Assembly (NCBI GenBank): GCA_950295325.1
Contig: OX485807.1
Coordinates: forward strand, 5,704,501 to 5,768,500
Length of the DNA: 64,000 bases
Origin: Polytrichum commune
Taxonomy: Eukaryota > Streptophyta > Polytrichopsida > Polytrichales > Polytrichaceae
Reading direction: 5' to 3'
This document shows, in pieces, positions 1 to 11,154 of the stretch (its first letter is position 1; each line of letters begins with the position of its first letter). The notes under the pieces were generated by a model. It was not told where the DNA came from. It did no database searches and saw only the letters and a list, made by a program, of their open reading frames with translations. Both the position numbers and the translations under genes were made by a program.

Positions 1-768
1 AAAAGGAGGTTCGAGCTCATGGCCATGGAGGCTGGTGCGGGAACCGGGGGTGGAGGTGGAGCTTACATGGCTCCTCCAGTGGGTGGTGTTGTTCCCGGAA
101 CCCCAGCTTCAGGGCTTCAAGGAGGAGGAGGAGGAGGAAGTTTGGACATGAGTTTGGACTATTGGAGTGCAGGATCAGTTCCTGCCGCGAAGGCTGCAAA
201 GCAACACTCCGGTAGCCCTACGACTACTGCTCCTCAAACGGAGCTTTGGCTGCAGGATGAGCGGGAGTTGAAGCGGCAGAGAAGGAAGCAAGCCAATAGG
301 GAGTCCGCCCGGCGGTCTAGGTTGCGGAAACAGGCGGAGTGTGAGGAGCTGGAAACTCGAGTTGACACTTTGACGGTGGAGAATGTGACGTTGCGTGCAG
401 AATTGACGCGGGTGACGGAAGAGTGCAAGAGATTACAGGTTGAAAATGGCAGCTTGATGCATCAGCTGCGTAATAACCCGCAACCTGGCTCCGGGGTGCA
501 AGCAGTAGTAACCCCTGCTCAAGCAGCGCCAGCAGCAGCAGCCCCACCCAAAGAGACCATCGACACCGACAAGGAAATGGTAGACGCTTCAAACGATGGC
601 AATGGGAACTTTCCGTTGAAAGAAGACAAGCCTTCCGGTAAGTACGAGTCTCGTGATGTCGGACCTCTATATGCCGTGTGTGTGTGATGTTTCCTGGATG
701 TTTTATATTTTGGGTTGTTTACTGAACTGTGATTGTTGACAGCCATTGGTCGATCGAGCATGCCCTAG
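1..768 (+). CDS. bZIP transcription factor, G-box binding factor type (group G), 3' part of gene
   Basis: Coding parts are 1-637 and 743-768; the intron 638-742 has a GTAAGT donor and a TTGACAG acceptor. The frame is open from base 1, so the ATG at 19 is probably internal and the N-terminal proline-rich region lies outside the window. A Gly-rich stretch and a MSLDYW motif precede the bZIP, as in plant GBFs. The basic region (about nt 256-340) holds RQRRKQANRESARRSRLRK with the N-x7-R DNA-contact pattern; heptad Leu/Val positions follow through VDTLTVENVTL, AELTRV, KRLQVENGSL to about nt 470. The phase-1 splice gives a short C-terminus ending in GRSSMP. Such factors bind CACGTG G-boxes as dimers in the nucleus in light and stress responses. 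The family call is strong; the C-terminal exon rests on splice sites and phase only. Confidence 0.85.
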
Positions 769-2940
769 AGCGAGCTCACGGGGACCGAGGTAAGGGTGTG
801 GCTACGGACAGGCGTTTGCCAGGATGCGGTTGCACTTCTCGACACATATGTTTTGTAGTCCACATCGTAACTGCTTGTAAATGCAAGGGAATATGCAAGT
901 AGATTGATTTTTGTGAGCACATTTTTATAGTTGGAACTACCTCTGTTTTTGTGAGCTGTTGAGTCCATCATGGATGGATAGCAACTTCTCATGACCAGAG
1001 GTCTAAAGTCTGTCCTGCAAGATGGGCAGCATTCAAGAACTGAATGAACTTGCTTGAAATCACCTCGTGATGAGAATACTAGTATGTGTCTCACATTGTT
1101 AGGAGGGACTTGTTGGCCCTTTGTTATTATCATAGGAAGAGTGATTGGCGAATGGTGCACTGCAACGTTGGTTCGAACTTTGTCTATGCATGGTGCTTTT
1201 CCCCATGTTGCAGAAGCCCATCCTTTGCTCTTGGACCATTGTCTATTGTGATTCTCTTAGGGAAGTTTTTGTTCTGTTTGCTACTTGTTGATTGCATGCC
1301 TCAGTTCATATAATCTGCTGTAATATTACAAATGGTAACAGTTTTCAAAAGATGTGTTTCCAGAACAACCGATCTTGCAATTTAGTCCAGTGATGGCCTA
1401 TTATCTGATCCTGCTTATGTTCAAACTTTCAGCTTGGCCATGTTGTACCTGAGTACAAATTCTGGAATTGAGTCATTGTATATCTGTGACGCACCTGAAT
1501 GTTTATGATTCATTGTAGACCAAAATTATTAGCAAGGAACAATGCTATGTAAATACAGAAGGGATATGTTCAGGGATGGATGCAGGCTTGAAATCTGGAG
1601 ATGAGCAAAGTGCAGCTTCTTAGATTTTTTAACAACTGAGGCTGTAACAAACTGAGGTAAGGAGTTGCACACTTCTTTGTGAGCACATTTGTATATCTGA
1701 ACCCAACTCCACTGTTGTGAACTGGTGATTCCATGGATGGGAATTTCTCATAACCCTAGGTCTCATTCAATATTGGAAAAATGAAATGTCACAATGGTTG
1801 TAATGTTTGAGAATTAGATCCATGTAACTTGGTTCGTATTCGCTCTTTACATATAGTTTAAATTTGTGTCATATCTGTAGAAGAGACTCAATGCTGCATT
1901 TATCATGTTCATAGGAAGGGTAAACTTTGTCCACATGCTTGCTAAGTTGTTCAGGTGCATATTGTGACAAGCGTTACCACATGTTTCAAAGCCCCTTTTT
2001 TTTCTTCTTAATCTTACACCATTGTGGTCCCTATGTGGTTTCTTGGAGTTTTGTGTTCTCATTTTATTGTGTGATTTTCTTCTGCAATAGAATATAATAT
2101 GTAAGGGATGTAGGAATCTGTTTGTTTCAATCATTTGTGCTGTTCAGGATTGTAGAGATCTCTAATCTGGTCCTACTCATGCCAAAATGTTCACCAAATT
2201 GTACCTGAGTTCAAGTATGTTTCGAGTGATTGGATGTGATTAGCTGTGTGAGGCAACTGATGGTGTGTGAATAGGCATTGTGAACATTGTGACCAGATAT
2301 ATTTAGCAAGAGATGATATTGGGTTGGATGCAGGTTTGAAGTCCGTAGGTGAGAAAAGTGCGGCTACGTAGGTTTCCTCTAGCAACTGAGGCTGTGACAA
2401 ACTTATGTTTTCTGCGGAGCTGTCGGTCAGTTTCTCTGTATTCAGCCCTGGACAAACAGTATGATTCTTCTGCATGTGCAGTTCCTGTTCCACAGATACT
2501 TAGGACCCGAAAAGAGGTTTGAGTGAACAAGATTTTCGTTGCTGTTTTGATCCAGCATCGTGCACACTGGTAGAATTCTAGGACACACTCTCATAGTTGG
2601 CTACCATTGTACACTGTAGCAGCTTCATTTCTGCTGAGTGCATTTGTACATTCATACTTCATTGGTACAATGGTGGTTTTTAAAGTGGCATGTGACTCAG
2701 AATGATCCCCTGCACATTATTCTTTTCTCCACTTCCAAGTGGGCTTTCATGTCATTTACGGAGTCCGTGTACTTGAATGCAGGCTATGCCTGTGGCAAAG
2801 TATTCTTCTCTTTAACTAAATCTCTGGTCATTGCAAACTTGCTTGAAAGCTTGCAATCTGCCATAATTGCATTCCCTTATTCCTGCAAATGTGGTGAGGA
2901 GGGGCTCTTAAACTGTGGTACATGGTTACACAAATAAATT
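769..2940. repeat. Degenerate direct repeats of about 765 bp downstream of the bZIP gene
   Basis: Blocks recur in the same orientation: 914-1002 (TGAGCACATTT...GGATGGATAGCAACTTCTCAT) resembles 1680-1763, with a weak third trace near 2580-2655. Likewise 1433-1660 (TACCTGAGT... to AACTGAGGCTGTAACAAACT) resembles 2180-2405. Offsets are about 745-770 bp, so an old tandem duplication is likely. No convincing reading frame is present. Part of it may be bZIP 3' UTR, since it starts directly after the stop codon. Confidence 0.55.
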
Positions 2941-3099
2941 GTGCCTTCTGGCAGATTCTGATACTGGATCTAAAGCCATCAGGTTCTTTGTTTTGTTTTG
3001 TTTTTGTGTTCTTCTAAAAGAATTCCTGCATATATTAAAAGTTATAGATCTTAATGATGCAAAATAGATAGGTTTGTTGGTGAACTTGGTAGTCAAGTT

Positions 3100-3640
3100 T
3101 GTAGACCAGCATTTTATTCCTTTTCATAGATGCGGAGGATTTAGGCTTCCAAGCGCTCAGCGAGATCAGAGATGGACAAATGGAGAGGCTCATATGAGTC
3201 TGTTCCATATTACTACACTTCTGTGTGGAGTCGCTCTTCCTTGGCTTTTTGGCTGTGTCTGTTGAATTCAGGGCTTGAATTATCCATCTACCTTAGGAAC
3301 TCGATTCCATGGATTGTTTGGAGAGAAAGGAATGATCTGGTGTAATCAGACTTTGGAATTCTTTGATTGATTTTGGCAAGCTTGACTGGCAGAAAACCGG
3401 GGAGGATTTTGAGAAGGCTCCACCAGTTGCTCAACATAGGATTCCTGACATGCTCGATAGTATTTGGTGTAAGCAAGCATTGATTGCTTACAGAAACAAT
3501 CTTGTTAGTTGGGAAGGACAAAAGGTCTCATTTCTTGGTACCCTTGAGGCTCCCGGATTTGGGGATATTTCTCGGTGGTGGTTTCTTTTTCCCCTATTGA
3601 GCAATTAAATTTCAATGTGACCTCCGAGCCAAAAAAAAAT
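3100..3640 (+). mobile_element. Decayed LINE (non-LTR retrotransposon) ORF2 C-terminal tail
   Basis: One frame from about 3155 to 3350 reads through SSLAFWLCLLNSG and IPWIVWRERNDLV. The W-x-x-W-R-E-R-N pattern is typical of the region after the zinc-finger RVT domain in plant LINE ORF2. A stop and a frame change follow, and 3363-3608 continues with IDFGKLDWQKT, which fits the region downstream of that motif in such tails. An A-run at 3631-3639 could be the remnant poly(A) end. Only the 3' end is present, consistent with 5'-truncated LINE insertion. Family assignment is from motif memory. Confidence 0.45.
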
Positions 3641-4281
3641 CTCAGAAGGATATCATCAGTAATCGTGTTGAAATACATAGCTGTCTAGTTTGGAAAAAAC
3701 CCAAGGATTGATCGTGGGCCAGTGATGGAAATAGGTGCTTCTACCTTATTACGTTCCACACAACTGTGAATTTAGCAAGTGCGTTGTGTTTATTCTAGGC
3801 TTCCCAATTTCACCCCTCGTGCTCTAAGGGGAACACTTAAAAGTATACCCTGGTAAGGGAAATTGTAGGGCATGCTCCCTACAGGTTGGTGGATAAATCA
3901 TCTTGGTAGGATGCCTCCTCAATGAGTTTGGGTGTTTGAAGCTAATTCGTTCTAAAATCACAATTCCTTTTGACTGTCAATGTTCTCCAGAGATGAATGA
4001 GATGACATGCTTGTAGCATTAAATCCTGCAATCTCAAGTTTGCAGGGATGATTTTTGGTGGCCCCTGCACACAAGTCTTCTATTAAACTACTGGTTTCCT
4101 GGACTTTAAAATGAATTCCATTTCATTCATTGGACACTAACCCAGTTTGATAACCCTTTTGCTCTTGGAAGAGGGATCGGTGATGAGATTGTGTTGCAAT
4201 TCGTAGAAGAATTGAAATTGTTGAGTTGGGCGAGAATTATTTAGATCCATAACAATGTTTTGTGGGACTAACAATATTCTA
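3641..4281. other. Intergenic stretch, nothing recognised
   Basis: AT-rich DNA without a supported gene, RNA or clear repeat. The part at 4225-4275 resembles one arm of the CATAACATT hairpin family described at 52280. Confidence 0.5.
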
Positions 4282-4508
4282 GGGAATATTGTTATCACAC
4301 ACAAACATGCTTTTCATCCATCCAACCTAATAACCTGACCCTCTATAGGTTTTTGGTTGGATTTCTCAAATGGCTCATACTAACTAAATTTGGGGTTCTG
4401 GAAGCTAATTCATTCCAATGTCCAATTAGTTAAACACAATATGCATACTAGTTTCAAGACTTTTATGTTGAATGATTGAGAGGTTCATTTGCATGTGACA
4501 ATTCCCTC
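4282..4508. mobile_element. MITE family 2 copy (TIR GAGGGAATTGTCACATATGA type)
   Basis: The left end (GGAATATTGTTATCACACAC...CATCCATCCAAC) is an imperfect reverse complement of the right end (GTTGAATGATTGAGAGG...ACAATTCCCTC) over about 45 bp. The same termini occur at 17974-18172 and 21232-21473, so this is a dispersed family rather than chance. No coding capacity. Confidence 0.6.
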
Positions 4509-4970
4509 TTGCCATTGAGTTGGATCATGATCTTCTTTTTCATAAAAATTAAAAATAGATGAAATATTGGGTGGTCATAGAATCACGTAAATGTTGGTAT
4601 TTTTTAGATCGTTTGCTTGCCTTAAATTTTAGTACGGTAAAAGCAAAGTAATTTTATGGAGATGAAATTGTGGCCATTGTTGAGCTTTGATTCTTTTGAG
4701 GTCACCAATTCTATTTGTCTTGCTCAATACTCATTGTAACCCATCTGAGTAGTGTCACCACACTAAATGCAAGCCTAACAATGTTTGCCATTCCTTGTAA
4801 ATAAATTGGGGCACTATAAAGGTACAATGTTGCAATTATTGTCACTTACTAAGTGATTTTTCATCCAATTTTCAATCATTCATATAAACTAAAAATACTT
4901 TGAGATGACAATAACTTTAAAGTTATCCATAGGACGTGTCATTAGAAAATTTAACACCATGTGACACTAA

Positions 4971-5468
4971 GGGCCACTTCACACATGAGCCAAGAGCCGC
5001 GACCATGAAATTGTGAGAGTCCAAAAGAAAGTGTCCAAAGGCCGTCCCAAGACACCTCCAAAATCATATAGTGTGGTCATAAATCCTCAAGTGTAGTGTG
5101 AAGTCGTATATGACCGGGCCCTCAACCAAATGCTATTTCAATGAGTTTCTATTCATGTGGGTCCTCGTACATGATAAAATGGATTAAATCAACGGTTGTG
5201 AGCGTTCGGAGTGCCATGGTCTCCCGGTTTTGTGTTAGGCCTACCTCAAAGAGGTGGTTTTTAAGAATGAGAACAATCCAAGTGACCATGAAACATGATC
5301 CATTTGATGCCACGTAGGAATCCGTGTAGACTTTACATCCATGTTGCATTCACATACTCCGTTGGTCCCTCAAGCGTAGTGTGAAGCGAACTTGGACCGG
5401 CTCCGCCTTTTCCACCAATGAGAGTGCTTGAAGTGCAATGGTCACGGGCTCTCAGTCTCCCGGGTTAC
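4971..5468. mobile_element. MITE family 1 (PIF/Harbinger-Tourist-like), copy A
   Basis: Starts GGGCCACTTCACACATGAGC after a TAA triplet at 4968-4970. The body matches the copy at 10374-10814 almost throughout, including the subterminal CCTCAAGCGTAGTGTGAAG repeat and the GGCTCCGCCTTTTCCACC block. The right terminus is degraded (CTCAGTCTCCCGGGTTACG) and lacks the GTGTGTGAAGTGGCC end. TWA-like target duplication and GGGCC termini are typical of Harbinger MITEs; no transposase is encoded. Confidence 0.75.
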
Positions 5469-8400
5469 GTACCTATCCATGTCAGCATGGATGGATGAAC
5501 AGAAACTGTTGAGTCATCACAGGCTTGAGTTACCTTGTGGACTTCAACCTGCCACCTCCACATCTAAGTATCTTAGACGCGGAGTCCATTTTTTGCAACA
5601 AGGCTTTAAAATTGAAGACTTATAAGGTAGACATGCCTAAATCCAACATAGCAATAATTTAGAGACCTAGATTTGAGTTGTATGTGGTCACGTGTGCATC
5701 TAATATGGACACCAGAAAGACTATAATATTGGACTACATGTTCAAAATGTGGTACCCATTCTAGGCTCAAGAGTTAACATGATTGGAGGAAGTTACATGA
5801 CCACTTAAGGAGCACGAGAATCTTCATTTTGATAATGAGTAAGATAAACTCCAAAAACTGTGAGATAAATGGCTATGGGCATGATTTGATGTTGCTAGTT
5901 ATGTTGCACTAATTACATGGTTTGTGTCCTACAAGAAATGGATGCAGAGAGGAAAGTATCCAAATAACACGCTTCTACTTTATGTGACCTTCGACGAGTG
6001 TGACTTAAGACACTCTTCCATGTGCTGGCCAATTTAGTGAAATTGATTTCCTTTGAATCCATGTGGAAGTGTGCGTAGTAATTACATAGAGAATAAGAAT
6101 TGAAGATCAACACAATTGCAGGGGGGATATTGAACTTTTAGGAGGAAGAGTTGATTGCTTGTCTATTTTGAAACCATGATTTGGGTTTGAGTTGAGAGGA
6201 AAAAAAAACAAAAAAAAACACACACAATGATTTGTAGAAAAAACCATTTGTGTGGATATGAAATTATTGTATTTTACAACAAAGTTTTTTCCATGTGCAA
6301 CAACATTTTGGGAGTTTTGTTTAAAACTTTGCCAATATCAACAAAGTATAAACCAACACGTGAAATTTTACACAATTGTTTCATGTAAAAACCACGCATG
6401 GAAGTTTACCTTACAATTGTTCATGATATAAAGCCCACCCTCGAAAGAGATTAGTAGCATGTAGGTGAAGAGGCTCTTCATCATGACAAAAAGTGGATTT
6501 GAGTTTATCATGTTATTTTTTGTTCTCCACGGAGCTCATGGCCAACCTCCCAAGTGGTGAACTTTTTTTTCAACGGAATCACTATTTTGATTTTTTTAAA
6601 ACAAAAAAAAATTGACTCTCAATCTGCAAATGATGTTTATCTCCAAAAAAGAATTGTTGAGAATTATTTTCTTGATTGATGCACACACACACACACACAC
6701 TTAATGTAAATACCACTTTTCCAAGCATTAAGGTTAAATTATTCATAAGAAATGTGAATTTCATAGTTTTGTTTCAAATTTGGTATGTGTATCACCAAGA
6801 TGATTATGTTTGTATGATATTCAATTTAGAAACAAAACATTATCTTTGATGAACTGAATGACAAGTTTTCAATTTCGTTAAGAAATGTTGTTTGCACTCT
6901 ATGTATATGATCATATTCCATTATGCATTTGAAATGTATCACAAGTCCTCACACGGTGAACATGTTTACAAAATATCCAAGCAAACTAATGTCATCTTCA
7001 TTTTGTGAATATTTTCTTAAGTTTTCACGTTGAAGATGCTCACATGAAGCTCATGACCTCAAAGAGAACTCTACAAATGTATTCTTTGACTTAGTGTCAC
7101 CAATTTTGCTTCATTGATATTTCGTAAAGCAAGCTTGGGGGTATTACACCCAAAGCACACATTTGGAGGCCCTTTTTGAGAAAAGACCATATTTTTTGGC
7201 TAGGAGTGTGCAAGGTTTACTTTGTAAAGATGTTTTGAAAAGTAGATATGGGGTTACTGTGCTATTTATGCTTATTTTTTTATTTTTCTAGCAACCTCTG
7301 AATTAGCAAATGGTTTTTCCAATGTTAATCTCCAAATAAGAGTTGGTGAGATAATTTAGAAACTTATTATGCAAAGAAAATATGCTTTGCAGTTCCTTTA
7401 TTCATGCAAAAAAGATGAAATAATGTTGAAAATTGAAATGCTCTGATATAGATTTACAAAGAATAAAAAATGCATATTGTTCCATATTTATTTCAAATTT
7501 GGTGTGTGGACAAATGCTTTGAATATGCTTGACTTGAGTTAAATGGCTTTGATGGGGCATCCCATGGATGACACATTTTGCAAGATTTAGGTCACTTTTG
7601 TGCCAATCCTCACAAGCATAGACACCATCGGTCATTAGTGCCAGTACTTCTACCACGAACCTCGACCTACAATGATTTCTAACATATCATTACATGTCCG
7701 AGTCTAAAATGTATGAATTTGGGAAAGAAAAACCATGACAAGATATTTGTAAGTTTCGCTTGATTTTTTTATAAACCTTGCCTTTAAAAACAAGAGTGAG
7801 AAAGAATGACATAATTCCTAAGCACCGTAACTTAACAAATAGCGCGACCACTACCACTGTAAAACATTGTTGGGCAACTGAGTATTGTTATGAAAATTGA
7901 CTCTTCACGTCCCTCCTCATTTGCATTTGCTACTAACCAATGTGTGCATGATGTACATTCTAAGTAATTTGTTAACAAATCTCTCTCTCTCTCTCCCTTT
8001 CTAGTTCTTGATCAAGGCCATGATATTAAACACTTTGTGATTATAAACTTTCACATTAGTCAACTAAAAATTGTTTTCTTTACAAATAGATGACAATACA
8101 ATCAAGAGATCCTACATATACATACATGGAAAATAGTCATACTTTTCATACCAGTTATGTAATGAGGATGCAAATGAAAGGTGCAAAGTAACCATGATTA
8201 CAACTATGAATCACGTCTGTAACCCATGGTAAAAAGTAGGGTTTGGAAAAACTTACCATAGGTAAGAACTCCAATATAAACCCCTAACCCTAAAAGAAGC
8301 CTCCTTTTCTTACCATTCATGCAAGCGTAAGGTGAGGTGACTTTGTGCATACTCACTAGAATAGTTGATACATGTGGAAAGTGAGAGAAACTAGGACGAA

Positions 8401-9119
8401 TCACCAAGAGGAGTATTCTACTTGGAGTGACCTAGTCATGGCCAAGGATCAGGTTTGAACACCCATATGCCATTTTGTAGTGAGTGTTATAATTTGAAAT
8501 ACTGCAATGCATTTGATGCTGTTTATATGTGTGTGACATGGATAACAACTGGGTCATGCTGTTATTTACCTCGTGTACGTAACTAATCCTCAAATGTTTG
8601 TTGGTTGGTTGCATGGGCACAAGTGAGGCAGGCCCTTCACACTCTCAATACGAGGATGTATTATGATTATGACATTTTAAGCATTTCTATGGGTTGATGT
8701 TAATAGGGACTTTTCCTTTGTAAGTACTCCATACATGTGGTGGAGTTGATATGTGTACTTTGTAGTGAAGCAAGAAGATAGCTGATTAAACCTCAAAGGT
8801 ATGGGGCAGTCAAACTTAAACATTTGTTGTTGGCTACCATGTTATAGCGGAAACCCTACGTAAGGTACATAGTCTTGCAAAGCAAAGTGAGTTATAACAC
8901 AACATATCCAGGTTATACAACACATAGATAAGCATGATTGCAAACAACTACACTATGCAAAATGCTATTGTGTTACCACGTAGGAAGATGCCATGAAAAT
9001 AGAAAGAGTCTTGTGGAAATTCCCACCCACCCACCCTTGTATTGCAATGAAGAAGTTGTTGAAGGATTTGGCCTATGAAAAGAGAAAGTTCAAACTTTGT
9101 AAAAGTTTTGAAAAGTCAG

Positions 9120-9153
<34 letters not shown>

Positions 9154-9198
9154 ATCCAAACTTGCCCATAGAGCTTAATAGGTGCACTCCAAAGCTTA
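5469..9198. other. AT-rich intergenic DNA with microsatellites
   Basis: No gene supported. Simple repeats: (AC)n at 6682-6700, (CT)n at 7980-7996, and (TG)15 at 9121-9150. A CCCACCCACCCACCC run lies near 9022. The open frames here are short and without recognisable motifs. Confidence 0.6.
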
Positions 9199-9756
9199 GA
9201 GCCACTTCACACCCTAGCCAAGAGCCGTGACCTTGTAATGGTGAGGACCCTTGACTCTCATCCATGGGTGTTGGGAAAGGCATTTTATGTAATCACGGGC
9301 CCTCAAGCATAGTGTGAAGTGAGAATGGACCATATTGCGGGACCATTGCATATTTTGTTGCCTGAAAAGAGGGGAGAAGTTGGTTTAATATAATATGTCT
9401 CAAAACTTAATCAATTTAAGAGAATCACTTGGTGGTGTTTGTCTGTCTTGGAATCGGTTATGGAATCTCCCTTCAATATGACTTGTTGGAAAAATATTAG
9501 AACAAAAAGTCATGGTCTCCCGGAATTTGCACCAGGCCCACCTCATGACGAAAATTTCGGACGACCATGAATACTTATCCGTAGTCCGCCATGTAGGACT
9601 CCACATAGACTTTTCATCCATGAAGACTTTTTTGGACCTTTAGGCCTTCACCTTCGCGTGTGAACTGAACTTGGACGGTCACCGTCCTTTCGACCAATGA
9701 GAGCTCTTAGATTGCAATGGTCACGGGCCTTCAGTCTTGTGTGTGTGAAGTGGCCC
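9199..9756. mobile_element. MITE family 1, copy D (558 bp)
   Basis: Begins GAGCCACTTCACACCCTAGC and ends GTGTGTGTGAAGTGGCCC, flanked on both sides by TTA (9196-9198 and 9757-9759), the target duplication expected for PIF/Harbinger elements. Internal blocks such as CCCTCAAGCATAGTGTGAAG and ACCAATGAGAGCTCTTAG are shared with copies A-C in diverged form. Confidence 0.75.
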
Positions 9757-10032
9757 TTATTATGTGGTCATCATCTTTCCATGATGCTGTGGGCAGAAAG
9801 GGAAGGGTTGTGTGTAGCAACTCGTGTGGAAAAAGGGCTGGCTCTCAAGTGCCCATTGAAAGGGCAAGTGGGTCCCACACCACCATGGCCATTGAAGCCA
9901 CTCCAGGGTAACCAACAACAACAACAAGGATAACTAATAACAGAAAAAGGTAATGAAAGAAAGCCAAAAAAGAAATATCCGTGGACCCCACAAACCATAG
10001 CCATTGAAGCCTTTGGCAGCGTAAACCACTCA

Positions 10033-10345
10033 GGGCCACTTCACATACGAGCCAAGAGCCGTGACCATGGCATTCTAAGCTCGCATTGGTCGAAAAGGTG
10101 AAGATCTAAGGGCCCCCAAGAAATTATCGTGGGTGAAAAGTTGATGTAGTTCCTACATAGAGTTTTGCATGGCAAACTATGAATGATGTTTATAGTGTGT
10201 AGGTATTTGCATCAGGCCCACCTGTAGGAGGTACGCTTGATGCGAATTCCGAGAGACCGTGCCATTAATACGGCCTTTGGATGAGATTCAAGGACGCTCA
10301 CAATCACATATAGTCATGACCCTTGGCCTGTGTGTGAAGTAGCCG
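10033..10345. mobile_element. MITE family 1, copy E (313 bp)
   Basis: Begins GGGCCACTTCACATACGAGC and ends GTGTGTGAAGTAGCCG. Right flank is TAA, left flank TCA. Shorter than copies A-C, apparently through internal deletion. Lies between copies D and B in a 1.6-kb cluster before the pyruvate kinase gene. Confidence 0.7.
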
Positions 10346-10373
10346 TAACAACCAACCAACAACACAACAATAA

Positions 10374-10814
10374 GGGGTCACTTCACACACAGAACAAGAG
10401 CCGTGACCATGACATCGTGAGAGCTCAAGTGTAGTGTGAAAAGTCATATGTGACTGGGCCCTCAACAAACGCTAATTCAACGAAGTTCTATTCAAGTGGG
10501 GTCCCCACACATGATAAAAATATGATAAATCAACGGTTGTCAGATTTCGGAGTGTCGTGGTCTCCCGGTCTTATGTTAGGCCTACCTCCAAGAGGTGGTT
10601 TTTGAAAAGTGTTTTAATAAGTGACCATGAAACATGATCCATTTGATGTCACGTAGGGATCCGTGTAGACTTGGCATCCATCTTGCATTCACTTACTCCG
10701 TTGGTCCCTCAAGGGTAGTGGGAGGCGAACTTGGACCGGCTCCGCCTTTTCCACCAATGAGAGTGCTTGAATTGCAGTGGTCACGGGCCGTCAGTCTCGT
10801 GTGTGAAGTGGCCG
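10374..10814. mobile_element. MITE family 1, copy B (441 bp)
   Basis: Begins GGGGTCACTTCACACACAG and ends GTGTGTGAAGTGGCCG, with TAA on both sides (10371-10373 and 10815-10817). Body is close to copy A and to the reverse complement of copy C at 48771. It ends about 75 bp before the inferred TATA box of the pyruvate kinase gene. Confidence 0.8.
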
Positions 10815-10889
10815 TAACCGAACAGCCCAAGAGAAAGTCATAAAAGAAATAGCCTTTGACGATATCATCGGGGCCGCAGCAACAGAGAC

Positions 10890-10896
10890 ATAAATA
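10890..10896 (+). promoter_or_regulatory. Candidate TATA box of the pyruvate kinase gene
   Basis: ATAAATA lies about 260 bp before the start codon and is followed by a pyrimidine-rich leader (TTGCTTCGTCTCTCTCG near 10960). The assignment is by position and composition only. Confidence 0.4.
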
Positions 10897-11154
10897 GGGC
10901 CACCGGGATTCCCTCATTTTGTCGCCGGAAAAAGGAAAGACTCCGGCCGTTCCAATTTAGTTGCTTCGTCTCTCTCGATTTGCTCACTTACACAAAACAC
11001 TTTGCAACACAAAGCGCACTTGACAAGCTCAGCACATAAGCAGAGGCTTTTCTAGGACCCCCGGGGCCCCAATTAGGGTTTGCAGGGGTTTGGGAGAGCT
11101 GAGGCTGTGGTTTTGGTTTGTGGGTTTCGATCGACCTGACGCAAGGTTACAAAG

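Noticed and set aside
1160-1200. tRNA-like GGTTCGAAC motif
   Set aside because: No acceptor stem, D arm or anticodon arm could be placed around it.
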